NCBI GenBank assembly: GCA_024278695.1
Contig: JAJRSR010000211.1
Coordinates: forward strand, 1-46,632
Length of the DNA: 46,632 nt
Reading direction: 5' to 3'
From: Planctomycetota bacterium
GTDB lineage: Bacteria > Planctomycetota > Phycisphaerae > UBA1845
Shown: positions 15,224 to 23,232 of the stretch, in pieces
Layout of the letters: every line of letters begins with the position of its first letter
How positions within the stretch are numbered: the stretch's first letter is position 1
Notes under the pieces: generated by a model
Told to the model about the DNA's origin: nothing
The model's database searches: none
Seen by the model: the letters and a program-made list of their open reading frames with translations, nothing else
Position numbers and translations under genes: made by a program

Positions 15224-16171
15224 ATGAATGATTCTGCGATCACAGCGGCCGAAGTTGATCTGACCGTGGACCTTGCGGGGCTGGCGTTGCGTAACCCTGT
15301 GATGACGGCATCCGGTACGTCCGGCTACGGACCGGAGCACGCGGAGCTGATGGATCTTACCAAACTCGGGGCGTTCGTGACCAAGGCGGTTTCGGTGGAG
15401 CCGCGCAAGGGCAACCCGCCGGAGCGGATCGTCGAGACTTCTGCGGGGATGCTCAACGCGATCGGGCTGGCCAACGATGGACTCGATGGCTTCGCGGCGA
15501 ACAAGGTGCCGTTTATCGAGTCGATGGGCACGCCGGTGATCGTGAACGTGGTCGGGCACAGCGTCGAGGAGTTTCAGACGGTGTGCCGCCGACTTGATGG
15601 TATCGAATGCATCGCTGGTGTGGAGTTGAACGTGTCGTGTCCGAACGTGGCCGATGGGTTGGAGTTCGGGACGGACCCGGTGCGGCTTCGGGCGTTGGTC
15701 TCTGCGGTTCGTGGGTGCGTATCCCGGGCCAAGCTCATCGTAAAACTTTCGCCAAACGTGACGGATGTCACGGCGACCGCGCGAGCCGCGATCGAGGGCG
15801 GCGCGGATGTGCTCTCGGCAATCAACACGGTCGTGGGGATGGCGATCAACGTGGACACGTGGAAGCCGATGCTGGCGAATCGCACGGGGGGCTTGTCCGG
15901 GCCGGCCATCAAACCGATTGCGCTCAACATGGTGCATCGGGTCTACCGAGACGTGGCCAAGGACGCGAACGTGCCGATCATCGGCATGGGCGGAATCTCT
16001 TCCTGGCGCGACGCCGTGGAGTTCTTCCTGGCTGGCGCGACGGCGGTGGCCGTGGGGACGGCGCTTTTTGTAGAGCCAACCACGCCGATTCGCATCTGCG
16101 AAGGGTTGCGAGAGTACTTGTCGAAGCGCGGTATGAGCTCCGTCCGTGATCTCGTAGGGAAACTACAGTAG
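15224..16171 (+). CDS. pyrD: Dihydroorotate dehydrogenase, class 1B type
   Basis: PyrD oxidises dihydroorotate to orotate in pyrimidine synthesis, using FMN. The ATG at 15224 gives 315 residues. The order of motifs fits the cytoplasmic class 1B enzymes: NPVMTASGTSGYG near the start, GNPPERIVET, the catalytic cysteine in ELNVSCPNV (Cys139; class 2 enzymes have Ser), KLSPNVTD, SAINTVVGMA, and the FMN-phosphate segments GMGGISSWRDA and AVAVGTALF. Class 1B enzymes use NAD through a PyrK iron-sulphur subunit; no pyrK is in the window. The upstream Shine-Dalgarno is weak, so the exact start is less certain than the function. Confidence 0.95.
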   Translation: MNDSAITAAEVDLTVDLAGLALRNPVMTASGTSGYGPEHAELMDLTKLGAFVTKAVSVEPRKGNPPERIVETSAGMLNAIGLANDGLDGFAANKVPFIESMGTPVIVNVVGHSVEEFQTVCRRLDGIECIAGVELNVSCPNVADGLEFGTDPVRLRALVSAVRGCVSRAKLIVKLSPNVTDVTATARAAIEGGADVLSAINTVVGMAINVDTWKPMLANRTGGLSGPAIKPIALNMVHRVYRDVAKDANVPIIGMGGISSWRDAVEFFLAGATAVAVGTALFVEPTTPIRICEGLREYLSKRGMSSVRDLVGKLQ

Positions 16172-16242
16172 GCGGACGCGAGAGGTCAGGTGTCTCGCGC
16201 AGGTTGGCCTCAATCTTTTCGTCCTGGTTCATTGGACACCCC

Positions 16243-16267
16243 GGGCCGCGGGCTTCAGCCTGCGCGG
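16243..16267. repeat. REP-like hairpin repeat, copy 1
   Basis: This 25-bp element matches 42515-42539 at 23 positions. It folds as a short stem (GCGGGC with GCCTGC, including a G-T pair) around TTCA. On the minus strand it supplies the TGA that ends the interrupted phosphatase/cytochrome frame. Confidence 0.7.
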
Positions 16268-17217
16268 TGCTTTGGGGTTGAGCCGACGTCCGGTTTGTGT
16301 GACTTGATACGGTTCTGGTCACGAAACCGTTTGTGGCAGGCGTTGCAGGATTGTTGAAGTTTTTGGAATGCGGACTTCGTCTTTGCTGCGTGATGTTCGC
16401 GAACCATCTCGGCCAATCGCAAGGCCGCAGCTTTCTACTCAGTTAGCATTTCTGAAAACGCCCTTGGTTGGCCCTTCGCTTCCGCAGTCCCCGCTATCTC
16501 CGAAAGGTAGCGGTGGAGCCGTTGCGTTTCTTTCTGGGAATCTAAATCCGGGTGATCCTTGGGGGTGCGCCAGCCAGCTTTGCTGAGGATTTCCAGGTGA
16601 TCCCACTGTTGCCCGATGCGCGCCATGCCCTCAACGAAGGTGGATAGTATCGCGCGTTGTGGGAATGTGGCGTTGGCCTTGGCGAGTGCTTAGTGGCTGA
16701 CGCGGCGCGTACGTGATATGGTCGCGAAGAGCCCGGCATACTTGGCAGACGTGCCGGCCGTGCTTAGGTGCCGCATCGCCTCATCGACGGTGAGCCACCC
16801 GAGCCCGATGGCGATCACAGACGCTGCGGCCGGGCTGCGGTGCCTACCGTGAAAACAGTGGATGTAGATCGGCTTGGGCAGGTCGGCTGCGGCCCGCATC
16901 AGCCGAAGGGACTCATCTTGAGTGATGCCGTCGTAGCCGATCGGAAGATGGACATACCGCATGCCGCGTGCCGTTGCACCGGCCGCATTTGGTGGAGACG
17001 CGTCTACGCAGATGATCGTTTTGACGCCGAGGTCGCGAATGGTATCGAGACCGGCATCGCCGTGCGGTGCGGAGCCGTTAATCAGACCTTTGCTGATGAG
17101 TAGCACGTTGGAGAGCCCGGCGTAGTCGCGTGTCGCTGTGGTGGTTGGTGCGGATAGTGCCGGCGATTCCGGCGCGGGTGATGCGGCCAGCAACATGAGA
17201 ACACCTATCAATGCCAT
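16255..17217 (-). pseudogene. Dual-specificity phosphatase plus cytochrome c'-like domain, interrupted by two in-frame stops
   Basis: From the ATG at 17217 one frame of 320 codons runs to the TGA at 16255, broken by TAA (16690-16692, codon 176) and TAG (16435-16437, codon 261). Codons 1-175 encode a signal peptide (ALIGVLMLLAASPAPES) and a complete phosphatase domain with HCFHGRHRS (Cys121, Arg127). Past the first stop the same frame continues without a gap: ALAKANATFPQ, then QQWDHLEILSKAGW. Past the second stop it reads LAEMVREHHA and SCNACHKRFRDQ, a haem-binding CxxCH (Cys291, Cys294, His295) at the end of a helical bundle, as in cytochrome c'. Nonsense mutations in a once-single protein explain this best. 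The phosphatase part alone could still be made. The ORF track shows only two fragments. Confidence 0.8.
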
Positions 17218-17274
17218 GTAGGTTTATAGAGGGCGTTCGGTGGCTCGGTCAACGCTGCCGCGACGCCGCTTTTT

Positions 17275-17973
17275 CTATGACTTCGTCAAAATAAAAATTC
17301 GCCCGCAAACTGTTTCGCCTTGCTGGTTTAGCGCTTGGGACTTTTGGGTTTTGATAGAAAAATCAGATTGCTGCGCTAACATTTCGAACCCATCGGCCAC
17401 GCCGCGGCAGGGGTCTGAAATGATCGCGGTGCCGCCGTTTTCCAATAAGGCGTGAAGGCATTTTAGGATCGGCGCATGATCGACCAGTTGGTAGAGCACG
17501 TCGGCCGCGAAGATGCGGGGGTATTGTGGCTGCGGCGGCGGGGTGTGCCAGTCGAGCAGGGTGTAATCGCTGATGGGTACGTCGTTGAGCCGGGCGTTGT
17601 AGGCCGCAAACTGGAGCGAGGTTGATTCGTGATCGCTCACGCGGACGTGCCAGCCCGCATGCGTCGCGGCGAGCCCGACTAAGCCGAGCCCAGCACCGAG
17701 TTCGAGGGCTTCGCGGCCTTCGCCCGGGTCGTGGGTGAGAATAAACTGTGCCAGCATGATCGCCGCGGGCCAAAGCTCCATGCCGTACGGCGCGCGGTCG
17801 TGTTCGATGAACTCCTTGGCGAAGTCCGGTTCGTCAAGCAGATCGGCCGCGTCTTTTAGGGCGGCGATATTGTAGACAGAGCCCGCGATCTCGACCCGGC
17901 GCGTTTCCAACTTCAAGCCGCGGTAGTGCCACGCGCCGTTAATCTGTGTGAGCTCGGGTGGTTCTGGTATCAC
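17275..17973 (-). CDS. SAM-dependent methyltransferase, METTL/lysine-methyltransferase-like
   Basis: The likely start is the GTG at 17973 (VIPEPPEL, 232 residues). The ORF-track start would lie inside the upstream gene's terminator and reading region. The Rossmann SAM site is ALELGAGLGLVGL, followed by the acidic end of strand 2 (VRVSDHES) and AADVLYQL, where motif post-II of this group has a D-x-Y/L-Y pattern. The lead segment APYGMELWPAAIMLAQFI is typical of the methyltransferase-16 group related to eukaryotic METTL21-type protein lysine methyltransferases and nicotinamide methyltransferase. Its substrate is unknown. It is followed after 57 bp by the interrupted phosphatase frame on the same strand. 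Confidence 0.88.
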   Translation of the reverse strand: MIPEPPELTQINGAWHYRGLKLETRRVEIAGSVYNIAALKDAADLLDEPDFAKEFIEHDRAPYGMELWPAAIMLAQFILTHDPGEGREALELGAGLGLVGLAATHAGWHVRVSDHESTSLQFAAYNARLNDVPISDYTLLDWHTPPPQPQYPRIFAADVLYQLVDHAPILKCLHALLENGGTAIISDPCRGVADGFEMLAQQSDFSIKTQKSQALNQQGETVCGRIFILTKS

Positions 17974-18009
17974 GGGGTTCGTTCGCCTGACTATCGCAGC
18001 CAGTTTCCA

Positions 18010-18051
18010 AGAAAAAGAAACGGCACGGCCACAGATGTCGTGACCGTGCCG
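18010..18051 (-). terminator. Rho-independent terminator of the POT transporter gene
   Basis: On the minus strand an 8-bp perfect stem (CGGCACGG with CCGTGCCG), extended by further pairs inside, is followed directly by TTTCTTTTTCTT. It lies about 33 nt after the transporter stop and before the methyltransferase start. Confidence 0.75.
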
Positions 18052-18083
18052 CAACGTAAGATTCAAACCATAACACCCACCGA

Positions 18084-20264
18084 CTACTTTACACCGTGCA
18101 TCATTGCGGTGACTTTCTTGACAATCAAGAAACAAACAAAAGACGCACCGAACATGGCCGCGGCGATGTACATGAAGTAGGTGTTGGGATCTAGTTTCTC
18201 CCAGTTTTCACCCGCCAGGCCGGCGGTGAAGTTGCCAAAGAAGCTAGTAAGCAGCCACATGCCCATGAGCATGGTGGCGAATCGCCGGGGCGCGAGCTTG
18301 CTCACCATCGACAGACCCACCGGAGAGAGACAGAGTTCTCCGAGCGTGCAAAGAATGTAGAACCAAAAGAGCCACCAGGAACTAACGCGGAACTTGGCAC
18401 TCGCGACGTAGATTTCATTGAGTGCGGTTCGAAACTCCGGGTCGGAACCAGCGACAAGAATCTGCTTGTAGTCTTTGTCGGCCAGGGCCATCTTCGAGAA
18501 GAACGTCTGTGTTTCAGCGTCATACCGGAGTTTTTCCGGGTCGTACCCCTTGAGGTATTCGGCATCAAAACCCGGAGGCATATCGGCGATACGCTCGACC
18601 ACCTCGAACGATTCCTCCCCGGACTCCTTGGCCTTAGCCTCGGCGTCTTTCGTTTTCTGGGCTAGCGCATGGATCGCTTCGACGAATGTCTTAGGAGCCG
18701 TCGCCCTCAGCATTCGATCGCGATGATTGTTGTTCAGAACGCCGGAAATATGGAGCGTCGCTGTTCCTTCGTCAAACTTGAGACGGCCTCCATGGGCGAT
18801 CATGCCCTCCTCGGGAAGCTCGTCGGCGACATACTTTTCAAAGTCCTCTTTCTTGTCGAGGCTCGGCGTGTCGTAGAAGTTGAGCTTTCCGTCCTCGATC
18901 GATACGACACGGGTTGGGAGTTGTGTCAGAGTGGCTTGGCTTGGCTGATTTTCGTACTTCACCGACCAGATCATCAGCGCAAAGGCCATGCCTTGCATGA
19001 ACACGCCGATCGACATTTTCCCGGCGATCGAAAGGTTGATCTTCCGTCGAGCCAGGAAAACCCAAAGCCATGCGAAGAGCGGCGCGAAGCAGACAATCGC
19101 CAACGCGTTGATGGACTGAAACGAAGTCGTTAAGACCGGGTTGATCGCCACGAGCTTGGCGAGCGCACCTTTGAGGACGGTACCGAATCCTTCCTCGGCC
19201 ACATCGACGTAAGCCTCGGGGTACACATCCGGTGTGGGTGGCGTCTCGGTGACGTAGCGGTTGGTGGTTTGATCCGCCCAGACGTTCATGGCGTTACCGG
19301 CTTGCTCAAAAGCGCCCCAGAAAAACACGACAAATACGAAGAGTGCGTAAATGGCCAGCACCCGGTCCCGGGTGGCCATGGCCAGCTTGGATAATATCCA
19401 CGCGGCAAAGAAGGCGGCGATGGCGGCGATCTCTAAGGCGATAAAGTTGTCGAAGCTGACCAACTTGAGTTGCCACGCCACGGGTGAACCTAGGAACAGC
19501 ATACCGCCGAACATCAGGAAGATTCCCGGAGAAAGCCGGGAGAAGCTCGGGAATACTGATGGCGCAGATGTCGCTTCTTCCTCCGTCATGGCATGATCTT
19601 CATCGTGCGAGCCGGAGGCGCTCGTGTCTTCATCCGGCGCGTGGTACTCCGCGCCTTCCGGTAGCTCTTTCACCCACGGCAAGCCAAAGAGATACACCAA
19701 GAGTCCGAGCACCATGCCGACGCCGGCCGCCCCGAAGCCCCAGTGGTAGCCGAGTCCGGGCGTTTCTCGTAGCGTGCCGCAAACCAGCGGTGACAAAAAC
19801 GCCCCGAGGTTGATACCCATATAGAAAATCGTGTAGGCACCGTCTCGCCGGGGGTCGTTTTGAGGATAGAGCCGGCCGACCTGGACGGACATGTTTGGCT
19901 TGAAAAAGCCGTTGCCCATGATTAAGAAACCGAGGGCAGCGTAGAAAATCCACATCTCCTCGAACACCATCAGGAAGTGCCCTGCAGACATCATGATAGC
20001 GCCGATGACGATTGCCCATTTGTTTCCAAGATACTTATCGGCCAAGAACCCTCCGAGAAGCGGCGTGAGATACACTAGGCTCGTGTACCACTTGTAGACG
20101 CCGGACGCATCCTCCTGCGTCATCTTGAAAAAATCGACCATGTACAACACGAGCAGCGCCCGCATACCGTAATAGCTAAACCGTTCCCACATCTCGGTGA
20201 AGAACAGAACGTAGAGTCCCTTGGGGTGGCCTAGGAAGGTGCCTTGCTCTTTTGCGTGCGCCAC
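18084..20264 (-). CDS. POT/PTR-family proton-dependent oligopeptide transporter with a large insertion
   Basis: The GTG at 20264 has GGGAGA 8 nt upstream and gives 726 residues; the ORF-track ATG is 200 nt further up, beyond a terminator-like leader. POT marks are FFTEMWERFSYYGMR (with the ExxERFxYYG motif), GGFLADKYLGNKW, FIMGNGFFKPNMS, and the late GELCLSPVGLSMVSKLAP. These transporters import di- and tripeptides with protons. Usual length is near 500. The excess is a hydrophilic segment of roughly 200 residues (from about ENQPSQATLTQL to TALNEIYVAS) between two late membrane helices, with a charged AQKTKDAEAKAKESGEE stretch. Large extracytoplasmic insertions occur in some POT proteins; this one has no recognised domain. 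Confidence 0.93.
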   Translation of the reverse strand: MAHAKEQGTFLGHPKGLYVLFFTEMWERFSYYGMRALLVLYMVDFFKMTQEDASGVYKWYTSLVYLTPLLGGFLADKYLGNKWAIVIGAIMMSAGHFLMVFEEMWIFYAALGFLIMGNGFFKPNMSVQVGRLYPQNDPRRDGAYTIFYMGINLGAFLSPLVCGTLRETPGLGYHWGFGAAGVGMVLGLLVYLFGLPWVKELPEGAEYHAPDEDTSASGSHDEDHAMTEEEATSAPSVFPSFSRLSPGIFLMFGGMLFLGSPVAWQLKLVSFDNFIALEIAAIAAFFAAWILSKLAMATRDRVLAIYALFVFVVFFWGAFEQAGNAMNVWADQTTNRYVTETPPTPDVYPEAYVDVAEEGFGTVLKGALAKLVAINPVLTTSFQSINALAIVCFAPLFAWLWVFLARRKINLSIAGKMSIGVFMQGMAFALMIWSVKYENQPSQATLTQLPTRVVSIEDGKLNFYDTPSLDKKEDFEKYVADELPEEGMIAHGGRLKFDEGTATLHISGVLNNNHRDRMLRATAPKTFVEAIHALAQKTKDAEAKAKESGEESFEVVERIADMPPGFDAEYLKGYDPEKLRYDAETQTFFSKMALADKDYKQILVAGSDPEFRTALNEIYVASAKFRVSSWWLFWFYILCTLGELCLSPVGLSMVSKLAPRRFATMLMGMWLLTSFFGNFTAGLAGENWEKLDPNTYFMYIAAAMFGASFVCFLIVKKVTAMMHGVK

Positions 20265-20280
20265 GGGCGGTATCTCCCAG

Positions 20281-20317
20281 AAAAAACAAGCGGGCTGCGT
20301 CTTGGTCTGCGAAGCCC
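20281..20317 (-). promoter_or_regulatory. Attenuator-like hairpin before the POT transporter
   Basis: On the minus strand GGGCTTCG pairs with CGCAGCCC (8 bp, one mismatch, 10-nt loop). It is followed by GCTTGTTTTTTC and then directly by the Shine-Dalgarno. This is the form of an intrinsic terminator placed within the leader, only about 17 nt before the GTG. Confidence 0.45.
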
Positions 20318-20558
20318 TTTTTGGTTTTGTGCGTTTGCAGTACGCTGCCCGGCATTCTGGCCGCGCGACGCAACCGTAACGTAAAACTTCGCGGCTGACC
20401 AGTGATTTCCTAGATCGAGGCGCGGCAAAGTGGAGGAAGATGGGTAGTTCGTGGTACGCTCCCAAAGGGGTTGCGGAGTGAGTTTGGCGGATTTAACTCC
20501 GGTGCCGTGGTGGGGCTGTGTGGATCGCGGAGTTTTTTGTCGAGGGGAGGTTCAAGCC

Positions 20559-21389
20559 ATGCCGGAGTTGCCAGAAGCAGAGACCATTGCGCGCGAGCTG
20601 GATCGTCAGGTGGTGGGCTGCGTCATCAGCAGCGTACGTGTTCTGAGGCGTGATGTGGTTCATGGCGACCCCCGGCCGATAGGTCGCGTAGTAACCGGAC
20701 GGCATATCCGACGGGTGTATCGTCGCGCGAAACGCGTGATCGTGGCGTTTGACCCACCGATTGAGATCGTATTTCATCTGGGGATGAGCGGACGACTTTC
20801 AGTCGAGCCGTCGAGGGTGTTGGCTGCGAAGCATACGCATCTTCGCTTAGCGCTGGATGATGATGAGGTGCGTGAGATTCGTTTCTGTGACCCACGCCGG
20901 TTCGGTGGTGTGTGGGTGCTGGCGGGTGGTACGCGACAAGTCGGCCGAAAGCTTGGTCCGCTCGGCCCAGAGCCGTTACAACTCACATCGAAAGATTTTG
21001 CCAACATTCTCGATAGAAATAGGCAGGTCAAGGCGCTGCTGCTTGACCAAGGTGCAATTGCCGGGATCGGCAATATCTATTGTGATGAGGCGTTGTTTCG
21101 CGCGGGGGTTCACCCGCTCACCTCAGCGGCCGACTTGAGCCTGCGTCAGAGAGGTGTGCTCCTGCACAGCATCAAGACCGTACTTCGTGCGGCGATTAAG
21201 CATCGCGGTTCTACGATCAGTGATTATCGCCAAGTCGATGGCGTCGCCGGGTCGTTCCAGCACAGTAATCGCGTCTACGGTCGTGAGGGCACGGCTTGCG
21301 TCGAGTGCAGTGCGGAGATCATTAGATTGGTGGCGGCTGGTCGTTCCACGTTCGTGTGTGCGGTATGTCAACCACAGCAGTCGATGTAG
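20559..21389 (+). CDS. mutM: Formamidopyrimidine-DNA glycosylase
   Basis: MutM (Fpg) removes 8-oxoguanine and formamidopyrimidines and nicks the strand by beta/delta elimination. The ATG at 20559 has GGGGAGG 8 nt upstream and gives 276 residues, the family length. The N-terminal catalytic PELPE is directly after Met; Lys58 (RRAKR) matches the conserved catalytic lysine. HLGMSGRL, GPEPL, GIGNIYCDEALFRAG and the C-terminal zinc finger (CVEC ... CAVC) are all present. The zinc finger lacks the usual terminal QR/K and ends CQPQQSM. It is transcribed divergently from the POT transporter and followed after 106 bp by an AsmA-like gene. Confidence 0.97.
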   Translation: MPELPEAETIARELDRQVVGCVISSVRVLRRDVVHGDPRPIGRVVTGRHIRRVYRRAKRVIVAFDPPIEIVFHLGMSGRLSVEPSRVLAAKHTHLRLALDDDEVREIRFCDPRRFGGVWVLAGGTRQVGRKLGPLGPEPLQLTSKDFANILDRNRQVKALLLDQGAIAGIGNIYCDEALFRAGVHPLTSAADLSLRQRGVLLHSIKTVLRAAIKHRGSTISDYRQVDGVAGSFQHSNRVYGREGTACVECSAEIIRLVAAGRSTFVCAVCQPQQSM

Positions 21390-21495
21390 AAAGTGTTATA
21401 CTATCGCCTGTTGGGAAGAATAAAGGCAGCTTCCTGATCGTCGAAACGTGTCGGACGTGGTTGGGGGCACGGCGGTTGCGCGGTAAGGTCCGGTC

Positions 21496-23130
21496 ATGGC
21501 GGAATCGGAAACCTCAGGCGTCTTGCGTTTGCGCGACTTGGAAGGAAGGAAGACGCGACCGGAGTTTGTCCATCCTGGGTCGCGGCTGCTTCGTCGTCGT
21601 CGGCTTACGGCGCTGGCGGTGGTTGTGGTCGTAGGTGGCAGCGTCGGGCTCTCGGCCGGATATGCCCTCTACCTTCGGAGCGATTACTACCGTCAAGCGT
21701 TGGCCCAGCGTATCAGTGATCGGCTCGGGCTTGTGGTGGAGATGGCAGACGTGCATCGCTTGGGGGTGAGCGGTGTGGCGTTGGTCGATCCGCAGGTGTC
21801 ACTGGGCGGCGGCGGTCCGCAGGTGTTTCAATGCCGAAGTGCCTTGTGGCGTTTTGCCGACGACGGCTTGACCAGCGGGTTCGTGCTCGATCTCATCGAC
21901 GGCTGGGTGAAAGTCGGCGGGGCGGACTGGTCCAAGTCGCGATACGGCGAGCTGCTTGATCGCAGCTTGGGACAGGATTTCTCGGCGCTGCGTGTGGGAC
22001 AGGTTCGCGTGCGCGATATCGACGTGCGGTTCGCCAGCCCCCTGGGTGAGTTGACGGCCAGCGCGACACGCGGTGTCGTGGATGTTCGAGGGTCCAGGGA
22101 GGCCGTTGCGTCGCTCAGCAGTTCAGAGCTAAACGGCGTGGTCGTAGCGACGCCCGTTAATATCTCAGCACGGTTCACACCCGGCTCGGCTTTGAAGTTT
22201 ACCGAAGTTCGGCTCACGATCCCAACCGCGCCGATCGCTGCGATTGGCTTGGCTAGTGCTTCTGCCGCGAAGCGACCGCACGGTACCTTCGCCGGGACTA
22301 TCCGCTACACCGGTGATGATCAGGGTGACGTCGTCAGCATCAAGGGGGCGATCACGAACGCGAATCTCGAAGTGCTTACCAAGATTCCCGGCGGACCCTA
22401 TCGCGGGATGGTTACGTTTGACCTTCGCGAGGCTCGGGTGCATGCCAAAAAACTTGCGTTGTTCAGTGCGGCCGGCTCCATCGAAAACCTCTTCGTGGCC
22501 GACCTCTTTCCCTCGTTGGCTGCCGATGCCGGGTCGGCGACGCTATCGCTCGCGGTGGATGATGTACGATTCCGCGACGGGCGGGTTGAGTACCTGAAAG
22601 CCTCTGGTCGGTGCGAAGGACTCTCGCTCGATACGCTAACCGGGCTGATCGGTCCCGGCCGCGTGACGGGTACGGTCCGTATCGACATTGCGAATCTTGT
22701 GGTCGTCGATGACGAAATCATCGCCGCCGATCTTCTGGTGGATGCGGTTAAGCCGGACGACGAACCGGGCACGATCGACCGGGCCGTGCTCGCTCGGGCG
22801 GCCGCGGCGTGGCTCGGAGTAGATATGAGCACCTGGATGCCTTCCTCGGTGGAGTATGAGCGGCTCGGGGCTCGAATCCTGATCGCGCGGGATGGTCTTC
22901 GGGTAGAAGGCACACACGGGTTCGATAATGCCACGATTCTGACGGTGCGTCTTTTTGGTCGGCCTTTCGCGGTGTTGGTCGCCCCGGATAAGGTTTATCC
23001 CGTGCCAGATGTTCGCAAGTACCTACTGGATCGTGCGGACCGCGTGGATCGGGAAAATCTGCGCGGCTTGTGGGGGACGTTGCGGTCAGGATCGAATGAA
23101 CCGGCAGGCGACTCGGAGTCTCAGGATTAG
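21496..23130 (+). CDS. AsmA-like, N-terminally membrane-anchored protein
   Basis: This 544-residue protein has a polar, arginine-rich start, one membrane segment (TALAVVVVVGGSVGLSAGYAL, residues about 38-58), then a long beta-rich extracytoplasmic part. Its opening after the anchor (YYRQALAQRISDRLGLVVEMADVHRLGVSGVAL) is the typical start of AsmA/TamB-like proteins: a helix followed by a first strand set by lipid-facing repeats. Repeated strand pairs follow, such as LRVGQVRVRDIDVRF, GTFAGTIRYTG and GRVTGTVRIDIANLVV. Such proteins have been implicated in moving phospholipid or lipid cargo to the outer membrane. The call rests on architecture, not close identity. It ends near WGTLRSGSNEP and is followed by dprA after about 100 bp. 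Confidence 0.7.
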   Translation: MAESETSGVLRLRDLEGRKTRPEFVHPGSRLLRRRRLTALAVVVVVGGSVGLSAGYALYLRSDYYRQALAQRISDRLGLVVEMADVHRLGVSGVALVDPQVSLGGGGPQVFQCRSALWRFADDGLTSGFVLDLIDGWVKVGGADWSKSRYGELLDRSLGQDFSALRVGQVRVRDIDVRFASPLGELTASATRGVVDVRGSREAVASLSSSELNGVVVATPVNISARFTPGSALKFTEVRLTIPTAPIAAIGLASASAAKRPHGTFAGTIRYTGDDQGDVVSIKGAITNANLEVLTKIPGGPYRGMVTFDLREARVHAKKLALFSAAGSIENLFVADLFPSLAADAGSATLSLAVDDVRFRDGRVEYLKASGRCEGLSLDTLTGLIGPGRVTGTVRIDIANLVVVDDEIIAADLLVDAVKPDDEPGTIDRAVLARAAAAWLGVDMSTWMPSSVEYERLGARILIARDGLRVEGTHGFDNATILTVRLFGRPFAVLVAPDKVYPVPDVRKYLLDRADRVDRENLRGLWGTLRSGSNEPAGDSESQD

Positions 23131-23232
23131 GCCTTGGTGCCGGCCTGGTAGATGTCACTGGTGACGCACATGCTGGTGCTGGCACGGCCTTCCGTTTAGA
23201 CTGCTCCTGCGGTCCAAGACGAGGTCATTCTG

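Noticed and set aside
16435-17217. Stop-codon readthrough or reassigned TAA/TAG in the phosphatase/cytochrome frame
   Set aside because: Other genes in the window end normally at TAA and TAG, and no recoding signal was recognised; nonsense mutation is simpler.
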